Part shown: positions 26,015 through 35,156 of the stretch, piece by piece
How the letters are laid out: each line of letters starts with the position of its first letter
Numbering within the stretch: position 1 is the first letter of the stretch
From: Hirschia sp964342355
Lineage (GTDB): Bacteria > Pseudomonadota > Alphaproteobacteria > Caulobacterales > Hyphomonadaceae
NCBI GenBank assembly: GCA_964342355.1
Contig: CAYFFG010000016.1
Span: 1-64,000, forward strand
Direction of reading: 5' to 3'
Length of the DNA: 64,000 nt
Position numbers and translations under genes: made by a program
Notes under the pieces: generated by a model
What the model was told of the DNA's origin: nothing
Database searches by the model: none
The model's input: the letters and a program-made list of their open reading frames with translations, nothing else

Positions 26015-26482
26015 GTGAAACGCCTCTCCATCATTCTTGCTTCAGGGCTGGCTTGGTCTGTATCGGGCGGGCATGCTTTCGCTGAGAGCGAAAGCATGCC
26101 GCCGGCTGTTCAGACTTGCATCAGCGCCAATGCAAAAAAAGTGGAGTTGGTATTTGACGATTTGACGTCTGCAAGTGAATTTTTGACGACTTCGGTCTGC
26201 GCCGCGCCACTTTTTGATTGGGAGCAGTCCTTGAAGGAAGCGAAGCAAAAAGAAGCGCTTTTGAAAGAGCGGTGTTCCAATCCTTTGGACGGTAGCCTTC
26301 TTTCAGAATGTGAAGATTTTGAGCCGTTTGTCGACAGCCACATCCGAATGTTTACAGGCGACGACCCTTCATTTTCGGAGGTTCGCCGAACATTTGCATA
26401 CGCCAGTTCCGCTGCATCCTTAGAGTTGCTCAACTTAAGAATTGAACGGCTAAACGCCGAATCTCCGACGGGGACAAAATAA
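26015..26482 (+). CDS. Exported hypothetical protein inserted between sucC and sucD
   Basis: 155 residues from a GTG. A signal peptide ends at AFA (about residue 23); the mature part has five Cys (TCISANAK, SVCAAP, ERCSNP, SECEDF) that may form disulfides. It is not a known TCA protein. It lies 5 bases after sucC and its stop overlaps the sucD ATG (TAATG), so its expression is bound to the operon. Family not recognised. A perfect hairpin lies in its signal-peptide region. Confidence 0.75.
   Translation: MKRLSIILASGLAWSVSGGHAFAESESMPPAVQTCISANAKKVELVFDDLTSASEFLTTSVCAAPLFDWEQSLKEAKQKEALLKERCSNPLDGSLLSECEDFEPFVDSHIRMFTGDDPSFSEVRRTFAYASSAASLELLNLRIERLNAESPTGTK
26070..26100 (+). promoter_or_regulatory. 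Perfect 14-bp stem-loop between sucC and sucD
   Basis: GGCATGCTTTCGCT (26070-26083) and AGCGAAAGCATGCC (26087-26100) form a perfect 14-bp stem with a GAG loop. It is within the coding region of the interposed gene, just after sucC, so it may act as an mRNA stabiliser, a processing site or a translation barrier that sets the sucC to sucD ratio. No T run follows, so it is not a standard terminator. Confidence 0.7.
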
Positions 26483-27384
26483 TGTCTATCCTTATCGACA
26501 AGAACACCAAGGTTCTCACTCAGGGTATGACCGGTAACACCGGTTCGTTCCACACAAACCAGGCGCTGGCTTACTTCGGCACCCAAATGATCGGCGGCAC
26601 GCACCCAAAGCGTGGCGGCGAGACTTGGAAAGCTGACAATGGTCAGGAACTGCCAATCTTCACAACTGTTGCTGAAGCAAAAGAAAAAACCGGTTGCGAC
26701 GCATCCGTGATCTACGTGCCGCCAGCAGGCGCAGCAGCTGCGATCGAAGAAGCTATCGACGCTGAAATCCCGCTTATCGTCTGTATTACAGAAGGTGTGC
26801 CGGTTCTCGACATGGTGCGTGTGAAGTCCAAACTGGAAAAATCAAACTCACGTCTGATCGGTCCAAACTGCCCGGGTCTTCTGACACCTGAACAGTGCAA
26901 GATTGGCATCATGCCGGGCTCTATCTTCAAGAAGGGGTCTGTGGGTGTCGTATCGCGTTCCGGTACGCTGACATACGAAGCTGTTTACCAGACATCACAG
27001 GAAGGCCTGGGCCAATCTTCTGCTGTTGGTATCGGTGGTGACCCTGTTAAAGGCACCGAGTTCATCGACATCTTGGAAATGTTCCTGGCTGACGACGAGA
27101 CCGAATCCATCATTATGATTGGTGAAATTGGTGGGTCTGCTGAGGAAGAAGCTGCGCAATTCCTCAAGGATGAAGCCCAAAAGGGTCGCAAAAAGCCGAT
27201 GGTTGGCTTTATTGCGGGCCGTACGGCGCCTCCAGGACGCACAATGGGCCACGCCGGCGCGATTGTGTCTGGTGGCAAAGGTGGTGCGGAAGACAAGATT
27301 GCGGCGATGGAAGAAGCCGGTATCGTTGTGTCTCCAAGCCCAGCGCGTCTTGGCGCAACAATGGTGGAAGTGCTGAAAGGCTAA
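26482..27384 (+). CDS. sucD: Succinate-CoA ligase alpha subunit
   Basis: 300 residues. N-terminal CoA-binding domain (TKVLTQGMTGNTGSFHTNQA) and IGPNCPGLLTPEQCKIGIMPG; the phospho-His is in the GRTAPPGRTMGHAGAIVSGG region near residue 253. Partner of SucC. Its ATG overlaps the stop of the preceding orf. The downstream 81-base gap to sucA contains alternative hairpins. Confidence 0.97.
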   Translation: MSILIDKNTKVLTQGMTGNTGSFHTNQALAYFGTQMIGGTHPKRGGETWKADNGQELPIFTTVAEAKEKTGCDASVIYVPPAGAAAAIEEAIDAEIPLIVCITEGVPVLDMVRVKSKLEKSNSRLIGPNCPGLLTPEQCKIGIMPGSIFKKGSVGVVSRSGTLTYEAVYQTSQEGLGQSSAVGIGGDPVKGTEFIDILEMFLADDETESIIMIGEIGGSAEEEAAQFLKDEAQKGRKKPMVGFIAGRTAPPGRTMGHAGAIVSGGKGGAEDKIAAMEEAGIVVSPSPARLGATMVEVLKG

Positions 27385-27406
27385 CACTAAAGAAAGTAAG
27401 GCGGCC

Positions 27407-27460
27407 GGACGGAGCCGACATAACGACCCCAGTCCGACCGTCCTCATTTGTAAGGACGGT
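27407..27460 (+). promoter_or_regulatory. Alternative stem-loops over the sucA ribosome site
   Basis: CCGTCC (27438-27443) can pair with GGACGG upstream (27407-27412) or with GGACGG downstream (27454-27459; full arms ACCGTCCT/AGGACGGT). The downstream arm contains the AAGGA ribosome site that serves the sucA ATG at 27466. The two pairings exclude each other, so ribosome access could be switched. Known sucA RNA motifs in beta- and gammaproteobacteria also occlude this site; whether this is related is untested. Confidence 0.55.
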
Positions 27461-27465
27461 TAACC

Positions 27466-30400
27466 ATGACAAGCCAGTCGGCTTCGAAAGACAACGGGCG
27501 TTCAGACATGAACGCCGCTATGCTGGAAACAGCGTTCCTCTATGGTGGAAACGCTGTCTACATCGAGCAGCTTTATGCTCAATATGTGGATGATCCCAGC
27601 TCAATTTCGGCGGACTGGCGCGCCTTCTTTGATGAAGTTGGCGACCCGGCTCAGGCGACCAAGCGCGCCGCAGCCGGGCCTGCATGGAAAGACAAGAACT
27701 GGCCGCTTCCGCCGACTGACGAGCTTGTCTCGGCTTTAGACGGAAACTGGGCGGCTCTGGAACCGGCCATCAAATCCAAGATTGAAGCAAAGGCGCAAGC
27801 CCCGGCCACAAACGGTGCGGCTGCTGCTGCTCCTGCTAGCCTGACAACGGCGGAAATCAACCAACAGGTTCAGGACTCAATCCGCGCGCTGATGATGATC
27901 CGCGCTTACCGGATTCGTGGTCACCTGGCTGCAAATCTGGACCCGTTGGGCATAGAAGTAGGGTCTAACCACCCTGAATTATCTCCTGAAACATACGGCT
28001 TTACAGAAGCTGATATGGATCGATCAATCTACATTGATCAGGTGCTGGGGCTTGAATATGCGACCCCGCGCAAGATCCTTGAAATTCTCAAGCGTACTTA
28101 TTGTTCCACATTCGGCGTGCAGTTCATGCACATGTCCGATCCGGAAGAAAAAGGCTGGATCCAGCAGCGTATCGAGGGTGAAGACAAGGAGATCTCTTTT
28201 ACGCCGGAAGGTAAAAAAGCGATCCTTGCCAAGCTGATCGAAGCTGAAACATTCGAGCGCTTCCTGCACAAGCGTTACCCTGGCACCAAGCGTTTTGGTC
28301 TGGACGGCGGTGAGGCCATGGTGCCTGCACTCGAGCAGATCGTGAAGCGCGGTGGCGCGCTCGGCGTCGACGAGATTGTTCTTGGCATGCCGCACCGTGG
28401 TCGCCTCAACGTCCTGGCGGCTGTGATGGGCAAGCCATATCACGTCATTTTTAACGAGTTCCAGGGCGGCAACACACAAGGCGCCGAAGAGTTCGGTTCT
28501 GGTGATGTGAAATACCACCTTGGCGCGTCCTCTGACCGGACATTCGACGGACACACAGTTCACTTGTCTTTGACCGCTAACCCATCTCACCTTGAAGCGG
28601 TGAACCCTGTGGTTTTGGGTAAAGCGCGTGCAAAGCAGTCTTTTGACCTTCAAGAAGACAAGCGCGCTGAGCGTGTGAAGGTGATGCCATTGCTTCTACA
28701 CGGTGACGCGGCGTTTGCTGGTCAGGGTGTCGTGTCAGAGTGTTTTGCGTTGTCGGAACTGGCAGGCTACCGCACTGGCGGCACAATCCACTTTATCGTG
28801 AATAACCAGATCGGTTTCACAACCAGTCCGAAATATTCGCGTTCATCTCCTTATCCGACAGATGTCGCTCTGCAGGTTCAGGCGCCGATCTTCCACGTCA
28901 ATGGCGACGACCCTGAAGCTGTGGTCCACGCAACGAAAGTGGCGACAGAATACCGGCAGAAGTTCGGTAAAGACGCTGTCATCGATATGTTCTGTTACCG
29001 TCGTTATGGTCACAACGAAGGCGACGAACCGATGTTCACGCAACCTTTGATGTACAAGAAGATCAAGTCGCACCAGTCGACGCGCGAGATCTACTCTGAT
29101 CGTTTGATCGCTGAAGGCGTGTTGGACCAAGCCGAACTCGACAAGATGGTGTCCGATCTTGAAGATTATCTCGACAAGGAATTTGAAGCCGGGAAAACTT
29201 ACAAGACTGACAGTGCGGACTGGTTAGACGGCGCATGGTCTGGTCTTGGCTTGCCGGAAGACGATGACCGTCGTGGTCAAACCGCGGTCGAAGAAGAACG
29301 CCTCCGCGCTATCGGCGACCGTCTGACGACAATTCCAAACTCTGTGAACGCTCACCGCACGGTGAAAAAGGTCTATGACCAGCGCGCCAAAGCGATCACC
29401 ACAGGTGAGGGCATTGACTGGTCAACTGCGGAAATGATGGCGTTCGGATCGCTCTTGTCAGAAGGCTTCCCGGTACGCTTGTCCGGCCAGGACTCTTGTC
29501 GCGGAACATTCTCACAGCGTCACTCGCACATTATCGACCAGGACACTGAGCGACGCTACACGCCGCTACGTCAGCTGCGTCACGAACAGGCAGACTTTGA
29601 AGTCATCGACTCGTTGCTGTCTGAAGAGGCTGTGCTGGGTTACGAATATGGATACTCGCTAGCGTCCCCAAATACACTCGTGCTTTGGGAAGCCCAGTTC
29701 GGTGACTTCGCCAACGGCGCCCAGGTCGTGTTTGACCAGTTTATCTCATCAGGTGAGCGTAAATGGCTGCGTATGTCCGGCCTGGTCTGTCTTCTGCCGC
29801 ACGGTTATGAAGGACAGGGCCCGGAACACTCATCAGCCCGCCTTGAGCGTTATCTGCAGCTATGTGCGCAGGACAACATGCAGGTTGCCAACTGTACGAC
29901 GCCTGCAAACTACTTCCACATTCTGCGTCGCCAGATCCACCGTGACTTCCGTAAGCCACTGATCCTGATGACGCCGAAATCTCTACTGCGTCACAAATTG
30001 GCGGTGTCTTCGCTGTCTGAAATGGCCGAAGGCTCATCTTTCCACCGTGTCCTCTGGGATGACGCGGAGATGGAAGGCAAAACAAGCGAAATCAAACTGG
30101 CGCCGGATGATCAGATCCGCCGGGTGATCATGTGTTCGGGTAAAGTCTATTACGACCTGTTCGAAGAGCGTGAACGCCGCGGCATCAACGATGTTTACAT
30201 CCTGCGTCTGGAGCAATTGTACCCGTTCCCGGTCGCCCCGCTCATGAAAGAGCTGGAGCGTTTCAAACAGGCCGACATGGTCTGGTGTCAGGAAGAGCCC
30301 AAGAACATGGGTTCGTGGACATTTGTCGACCCGAACCTGGAACGTGTCCTTGAAAGACTACAATGTAAGCACACGCGCGCCCGTTATGTCGGTCGTGCGC

Positions 30401-30483
30401 CATCCGCATCCACTGCGGCTGGTACAATGAGCTTGCACAAGAAAGAGCTGGCTGCGTTCCTCGACGCGGCGTTTGAAGAGTAA
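27466..30483 (+). CDS. sucA: 2-oxoglutarate dehydrogenase E1 component
   Basis: 1005 residues, thiamine-diphosphate-dependent decarboxylase of the 2-oxoglutarate dehydrogenase complex. The N-terminal E1o motif FLYGGNAVYIEQLYAQY is at about residue 25; GMPHRGRLNVLAAVMGKP, GDAAFAGQGVVSE and NNQIGFTTSP build the ThDP site, and GHNEGDEPMFTQPLMY follows. An ATG at 27508 would also keep the E1o N-terminus. Length is slightly above the usual 930-1000. The downstream sucB starts 35 bases after the stop. Confidence 0.97.
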   Translation: MTSQSASKDNGRSDMNAAMLETAFLYGGNAVYIEQLYAQYVDDPSSISADWRAFFDEVGDPAQATKRAAAGPAWKDKNWPLPPTDELVSALDGNWAALEPAIKSKIEAKAQAPATNGAAAAAPASLTTAEINQQVQDSIRALMMIRAYRIRGHLAANLDPLGIEVGSNHPELSPETYGFTEADMDRSIYIDQVLGLEYATPRKILEILKRTYCSTFGVQFMHMSDPEEKGWIQQRIEGEDKEISFTPEGKKAILAKLIEAETFERFLHKRYPGTKRFGLDGGEAMVPALEQIVKRGGALGVDEIVLGMPHRGRLNVLAAVMGKPYHVIFNEFQGGNTQGAEEFGSGDVKYHLGASSDRTFDGHTVHLSLTANPSHLEAVNPVVLGKARAKQSFDLQEDKRAERVKVMPLLLHGDAAFAGQGVVSECFALSELAGYRTGGTIHFIVNNQIGFTTSPKYSRSSPYPTDVALQVQAPIFHVNGDDPEAVVHATKVATEYRQKFGKDAVIDMFCYRRYGHNEGDEPMFTQPLMYKKIKSHQSTREIYSDRLIAEGVLDQAELDKMVSDLEDYLDKEFEAGKTYKTDSADWLDGAWSGLGLPEDDDRRGQTAVEEERLRAIGDRLTTIPNSVNAHRTVKKVYDQRAKAITTGEGIDWSTAEMMAFGSLLSEGFPVRLSGQDSCRGTFSQRHSHIIDQDTERRYTPLRQLRHEQADFEVIDSLLSEEAVLGYEYGYSLASPNTLVLWEAQFGDFANGAQVVFDQFISSGERKWLRMSGLVCLLPHGYEGQGPEHSSARLERYLQLCAQDNMQVANCTTPANYFHILRRQIHRDFRKPLILMTPKSLLRHKLAVSSLSEMAEGSSFHRVLWDDAEMEGKTSEIKLAPDDQIRRVIMCSGKVYYDLFEERERRGINDVYILRLEQLYPFPVAPLMKELERFKQADMVWCQEEPKNMGSWTFVDPNLERVLERLQCKHTRARYVGRAPSASTAAGTMSLHKKELAAFLDAAFEE

Positions 30484-30518
30484 ACGCGTCCGCCAAAGGG
30501 CGTTTGAAGGAGAAAATG

Positions 30519-32021
30519 ATGGCCGAGATTACGGTCCCTGTACTGGGCGAAAGCGTCACCGAAGCAACGGTAGGCAACTGGCTCAAGAAACCTGGCGACA
30601 AGGTCGCTAAAGACGAAGTGCTGGTTGAATTGGAAACAGACAAAGTTTCTGTTGAAGTTTCCGCTGCAGAAGATGGCACGCTCGCAGAGATTGTCGCTAA
30701 AGAAGGCGACACAGTTGAGATCGGTGCGCTTTTGGGCCGTATCGGCGAAGCAAGTGGCGCATCGGCTACACCAGCTGCGGCAGCGCCCGCAGCGGCCGCC
30801 CCAGCTCCAGCAGCTTCCGGATCTGGCGAACAAGTGAAAGTCGCAGTTCCTCAGATGGGCGAAAGCGTGACTGAAGGTACGCTTTCTCAGTGGCTTAAGA
30901 AGCCAGGCGAAGCAGTACAGCAGGACGACCCGATTGCTGAGATAGAGACCGACAAGGTCGCTATCGAAGTGCCTGCGCCTGTTGCTGGCGTTCTTTCTGA
31001 GACACTTGTTTCTGAAGGTTCCACCGTCGGCATCGGCACAGAGATTGCGATCATCGCTGCCGGCGCGTCAGCTGGTGCGACGCCAGCTCCGGCTGCAGCG
31101 GCTGCGGCATCAAGCCCTGCGCCAGCTGCTGTGTCTTCTTCTTCTTCTGCTGCTGCGCCATCTGTGCGCCGTATCGCGGCTGAAAACGATGTGAATCCAG
31201 CTGATATTCCAGGTACCGGCAGAGACGGTCGCGCCACGAAAGGTGATGCGTTGAAATATATCCAACAAGGCGCCAGTGCGCCTGCCGCAGCATCGTCTGC
31301 ACAAGTTGCGCGTCAGATTGGTCCTCGCGAAGAGCGCGTGAAAATGACCCGCTTGCGCCAGACAATCGCAAAACGTCTGAAAGAAGCGCAAAATACCGCG
31401 GCTATGCTGACCACATTCAACGATGTGGACCTCACAGAAGTGATGGCGATGCGCAAAGCCTACAAAGACATCTTTGAGAAGAAGCACGGTGTGCGTCTTG
31501 GCTTTATGTCATTCTTCACAAAAGCTGTCGTACATGCGCTGAAAGAAATCCCAGCGGTGAATGCTGAGATCGACGGCACTGACCTGATTTACAAAAATTA
31601 CTACGACATCTCCATGGCTGTCGGCACAGACAAAGGCCTTGTGACACCTGTCGTACGTGATGCTGATACGCTGTCGCTGGCTGGTATCGAAGCTGAAATC
31701 GGTCGTCTGGGTAAGTTGGCGCGTGACGGAAAACTGGCGTTGGCTGACCTGCAAGGCGGCACATTCACAATTACCAATGGCGGTGTTTACGGCTCTATGC
31801 TGTCTACCCCGATCCTGAACCCGCCTCAGTCAGGCGTGCTTGGTATGCACCGTATCGAACAGCGTCCTGTCGCCATCAACGGTGAAGTGAAAATCCGTCC
31901 GATGATGTATCTGGCGCTTTCATATGACCACCGTATCGTTGACGGCAAGGAAGCTGTGACATTCCTTGTCCGCGTGAAAGAGAGCTTGGAAAACCCAGAG
32001 CGTTTGCTTCTGGACCTCTAA
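30519..32021 (+). CDS. sucB: 2-oxoglutarate dehydrogenase E2 with two lipoyl domains
   Basis: 500 residues. Two lipoyl domains in tandem: VELETDKVSVEV (about residues 40-50) and AEIETDKVAIEV (about 145-156), each with the Lys of the DKV/A motif, separated by Ala-Pro linkers. Then the subunit-binding domain (SVRRIAAENDVNPADIPGTG) and the catalytic acyltransferase ending with YDHRIVDGKEAV. Most SucB proteins have one lipoyl domain and about 400-430 residues, so this one is longer. GAAGGAG six bases upstream favours the second ATG. Confidence 0.96.
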   Translation: MAEITVPVLGESVTEATVGNWLKKPGDKVAKDEVLVELETDKVSVEVSAAEDGTLAEIVAKEGDTVEIGALLGRIGEASGASATPAAAAPAAAAPAPAASGSGEQVKVAVPQMGESVTEGTLSQWLKKPGEAVQQDDPIAEIETDKVAIEVPAPVAGVLSETLVSEGSTVGIGTEIAIIAAGASAGATPAPAAAAAASSPAPAAVSSSSSAAAPSVRRIAAENDVNPADIPGTGRDGRATKGDALKYIQQGASAPAAASSAQVARQIGPREERVKMTRLRQTIAKRLKEAQNTAAMLTTFNDVDLTEVMAMRKAYKDIFEKKHGVRLGFMSFFTKAVVHALKEIPAVNAEIDGTDLIYKNYYDISMAVGTDKGLVTPVVRDADTLSLAGIEAEIGRLGKLARDGKLALADLQGGTFTITNGGVYGSMLSTPILNPPQSGVLGMHRIEQRPVAINGEVKIRPMMYLALSYDHRIVDGKEAVTFLVRVKESLENPERLLLDL

Positions 32022-32050
32022 TATATTCTCTTGAAATCCACGATTAATAG

Positions 32051-32080
32051 CCCCGCTGGTTGCAAACTGGCGGGGTTTTC
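32051..32080 (+). terminator. Rho-independent terminator after sucB
   Basis: CCCCGC (32051-32056) and GCGGGG (32070-32075) enclose a loop with TGG/CTGG, followed by TTTTC. It ends the sucC-sucB transcript; lpd has a separate promoter. Confidence 0.75.
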
Positions 32081-32191
32081 TATTTGACGTCATGTCAGCC
32101 CATTAAGGCGATCTTCAGATCAATGGCGTATGGTTAAGCTTAGTCCCGTTGTGAAAACGGGAGAGGGTATAGTGGTGGATCGTCCTTACGC

Positions 32192-34753
32192 ATGTTGAAG
32201 AACCTGCAGTTCCGTCTTTATGCGTTGATGTTTGCAATATCGGTGGCGACATTGATTGCAGGCGGATTTGGCGCTTATGTCCTCGCATACAAATCAGACC
32301 TGAAACAGGTTGAGCTAAGCCTTGAAAAATACATCGCTGAACGCGGCAAACGCGAACAGTTACTCTTTACTGAACTACACCATATTCAGATGGTTGCGGT
32401 CGAAGAGTTCGAACGGTTTCGTGCGGAATTAAGCGATGCTGAAGTTGAGACTGTTTTCGACGAAATTTTTCTAGACTTTGGCGACAATACATTTCGTAGC
32501 CGAGACAATGTCTATAACGGTCTTTATCAGGACGGCGTAGGGCATGTGAACGGCGTCGCCGGGTTTGTGCCATTTGCTAATGACATTGACGTTGAGCGCA
32601 AACGCACGCTTGCCGCAGCATATCATACCATCGCCAGGCTAATCCCGCTCTCAAAATCAAAATTAGAAAGTTTGTGGTTTTTCACTGAACAGGACGAGCT
32701 GCTGATTTATGCGCCTGACCGACCTGGGAATCTTAGTTTTTATCGCACTGAAGCGCCCCCTGAGCTGAGTTTTCAGGATACGGATATCGCGCGTGCTTCC
32801 AGCCTGAAACACAATCCCCAAGGCGTGGCGACGTGTACGCCGCCAACAGACCTAGTTTATAGCATTGAAGGGGAGGCGTTGGCCGCCGGTTGCCAGATCC
32901 CAATCAGGGAAGAAGGCAAACAGCTTGGTGTTTGGGGAACCACAATGATGGTCACCAAGACTTTCAAGCGCGCTGTTCAGGAACGCCCAATTCCTGAAAG
33001 TCGCGTCATGTTCATGACGAAAGATGGCAGAGCAATCGCGCACCCGGCTTTTGAAACTTACGACCAATTGACCACAGCGCAGTCGATGACAATTTCAAAG
33101 CGCGAACAATTACACGAAATTGCGGGACTGCTGACCCAGCAGGAAACTCAGAGCGGTGTGCTGAAATTCAACACACGCGGCGGGAAGCCAGAGATTGTCG
33201 CCTATCACTTTCTCCCATTCACTGAATGGTTCCTGCTGGTGAAATTACCGCATTCTTATGTGGCGTCGAACGCCTTCAAATCCGCCATGCCGGTTTTTAT
33301 CATCGGAGCATTGGGACTTGCGGGACTGTTAGGCGCCATATCGCATTACGCCATGCGCAATGTTGTGATGCCATTGAATCTCTTGGCGGCGCGTTTCCGT
33401 GCGCACGAAGCATCCAATGATATTTCGCCTGTGGGGTGCGATGTTGAAGCGCTTGCGCTGCGTAAGGATGAGATCGGAGAGCTTGCCAGCACGCTCATCA
33501 GCTACAGGCGAGAACAAGAAGGCGCTTTGGCGCATCTTGAAAACAAAGTCGCCGAACGCACTGCGGAACTTGAACGTGCGAACGAAGCCAAGACGATCTT
33601 CCTTACGACGATGAGTCATGAGCTGCGCACGCCGCTTAATGGTGTGTTGGGCATTGCCCGCTTGTTAAAACGTAGCAAGCTGGACCAGCGCGATGCTGAA
33701 ATGGTTGGTATCATTGAAAGCTCAGCGTCAACGCTTGAACGCCAATTGAGCGACTTGCTGGACGTGTCCAAAATGGAGGCGGGCCAGCTGGAGATGATTA
33801 CCGAAGATTTCGATCTTGTGCGCGCTGTTGAGTCTGTCGCACAGCTCTATCAGGCCTCTGCAAACGAAAAACACCTGATGCTGAGCACCAGTTTTTCTGC
33901 GACCTGCAAAGGTGTTTATCGCGGCGACACCGTTCGCGTTCAGCAAATTGTGTCAAACCTGCTCTCCAATGCGATCAAATTCACAGATGAGGGGCATGTC
34001 GTTCTGTCAGTTGAGGTATCGGCTGGCGCAGATGATCTTCACAAAGTGACTATTTCCGTTGCCGACACAGGCTGTGGAATTCCGTTAGAGGCGCAGGAAC
34101 GTATTTTCGATCGTTTCCAGCAGGCCGATGGACGTGTCACACGCCGCTTTGGCGGATCAGGTCTTGGCCTTTCAATCGTTCGCTCGCTTGCCATGATGAT
34201 GGACGGGGATGTGAGTGTTGATTCAACACCAGGGCAGGGATCAGTCTTCACTTGCCGCCTCAAGTTGGAAAAAGTGGCGGGCGCCAATCCGGACAAGCTG
34301 GCCGTGGCTTCGCCCATGCCTGTGATCAATGAGGAAAACGTCCGTCGCCAAGCATTGCTTGCGGAAGATCACCCGGTTAATCAACGCATTATTCAGCTGT
34401 TGCTGGAGCCTGCCGGATTTGATGTCACTATCGTTGGCGATGGCTTGCAGGCGGTATCCGCCTTCCGCAAGCAGCATTTTGATGTTGTGTTGATGGATCT
34501 TCGCATGCCGGTAATGGACGGATTGGAAGCTATTCGACAGATCCGTTTGTTTGAAAAAATGTCCCGTCATGAAAGTTCGCCAACACCTATTCTGGTAATG
34601 AGCGCTGACGCCAAAGGCGAAGACGCAGATCGTTCGTACAGGGCTGGCGCCAATGGTCATATGGCGAAGCCGTTACGCCCGGCTCAAGTCTTGAAAACCA
34701 TAGGTCAACTCTTGGAAGAAACCGCAGACGAGGTTATCGAACAAGCAGTTTGA
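32192..34753 (+). CDS. Hybrid sensor histidine kinase with periplasmic sensor
   Basis: 853 residues. TM1 (about 9-33), a 330-residue periplasmic sensor, TM2 (about 365-385), a HAMP-like linker to about 445, a HisKA domain with H476 in MSHELRTPLNG, an ATPase with NLLSNAIKFTDEGH, DTGCGIP and GSGLGLSIV, and a C-terminal receiver with D769 (VVLMDLRMPVMDG). The sensor shows no exact known family by eye (Cache-like at best). It sits between sucB and lpd, with two small membrane proteins right behind. Ligand and output unknown. Confidence 0.93.
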   Translation: MLKNLQFRLYALMFAISVATLIAGGFGAYVLAYKSDLKQVELSLEKYIAERGKREQLLFTELHHIQMVAVEEFERFRAELSDAEVETVFDEIFLDFGDNTFRSRDNVYNGLYQDGVGHVNGVAGFVPFANDIDVERKRTLAAAYHTIARLIPLSKSKLESLWFFTEQDELLIYAPDRPGNLSFYRTEAPPELSFQDTDIARASSLKHNPQGVATCTPPTDLVYSIEGEALAAGCQIPIREEGKQLGVWGTTMMVTKTFKRAVQERPIPESRVMFMTKDGRAIAHPAFETYDQLTTAQSMTISKREQLHEIAGLLTQQETQSGVLKFNTRGGKPEIVAYHFLPFTEWFLLVKLPHSYVASNAFKSAMPVFIIGALGLAGLLGAISHYAMRNVVMPLNLLAARFRAHEASNDISPVGCDVEALALRKDEIGELASTLISYRREQEGALAHLENKVAERTAELERANEAKTIFLTTMSHELRTPLNGVLGIARLLKRSKLDQRDAEMVGIIESSASTLERQLSDLLDVSKMEAGQLEMITEDFDLVRAVESVAQLYQASANEKHLMLSTSFSATCKGVYRGDTVRVQQIVSNLLSNAIKFTDEGHVVLSVEVSAGADDLHKVTISVADTGCGIPLEAQERIFDRFQQADGRVTRRFGGSGLGLSIVRSLAMMMDGDVSVDSTPGQGSVFTCRLKLEKVAGANPDKLAVASPMPVINEENVRRQALLAEDHPVNQRIIQLLLEPAGFDVTIVGDGLQAVSAFRKQHFDVVLMDLRMPVMDGLEAIRQIRLFEKMSRHESSPTPILVMSADAKGEDADRSYRAGANGHMAKPLRPAQVLKTIGQLLEETADEVIEQAV

Positions 34754-34769
34754 TCTTGCTCGGAGACTG

Positions 34770-35156
34770 ATGGTGCTTCAGGTCTTTATCGCTATCTTTG
34801 CCGGATTGATTGTCGGCCTGGGCGGACTTGCTATTGGTCGTGCTTTAGGGCCTCACGACGGAATAGTTTTTACCATAATTGTTGTTGCCGCTAGCTGGGC
34901 AGGCATTTTCATAACAGCCTTTTTGTCGCCCAAGGCGGCTAAATTTTCATGGCTTTACAGAATTCTGCCAGCCATTGGCGTGGCGTATGTCATGTGCGCC
35001 TTTATTTATTTGGCGTGGGTGCGCGGCGAAGGCATATTTTATCAGCCGGGCGTGCATTTCAACTTTATGATCGGCGCGCTCATTCTGATCGTCATTTCTC
35101 CGCGTCTGCTCGTGAAGCTGACGAACAAACTGTCTCGTCGGGGCAAAGGACAATGA
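34770..35156 (+). CDS. Small membrane protein (four TM helices)
   Basis: 128 residues with four hydrophobic segments (VFIAIFAGLIVGLGGLAIG, GIVFTIIVVAASWAGIFI, LPAIGVAYVMCAFIYLAW, MIGALILIVISPRLLV) and a basic C-terminus. It starts 17 bases after the hybrid kinase stop and overlaps the next gene by ATGA, so the three are a unit. Family not recognised. Confidence 0.72.
   Translation: MVLQVFIAIFAGLIVGLGGLAIGRALGPHDGIVFTIIVVAASWAGIFITAFLSPKAAKFSWLYRILPAIGVAYVMCAFIYLAWVRGEGIFYQPGVHFNFMIGALILIVISPRLLVKLTNKLSRRGKGQ

Noticed and set aside
28024..28653. 209-codon minus frame antisense to sucA
   Set aside because: No domain; sucA is certain here.
34949..35152. N-terminal extension of the second small membrane protein by 68 codons
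   Set aside because: It would overlap the first membrane protein in another frame; the ATG at 35153 overlapping its stop is a typical coupled start.
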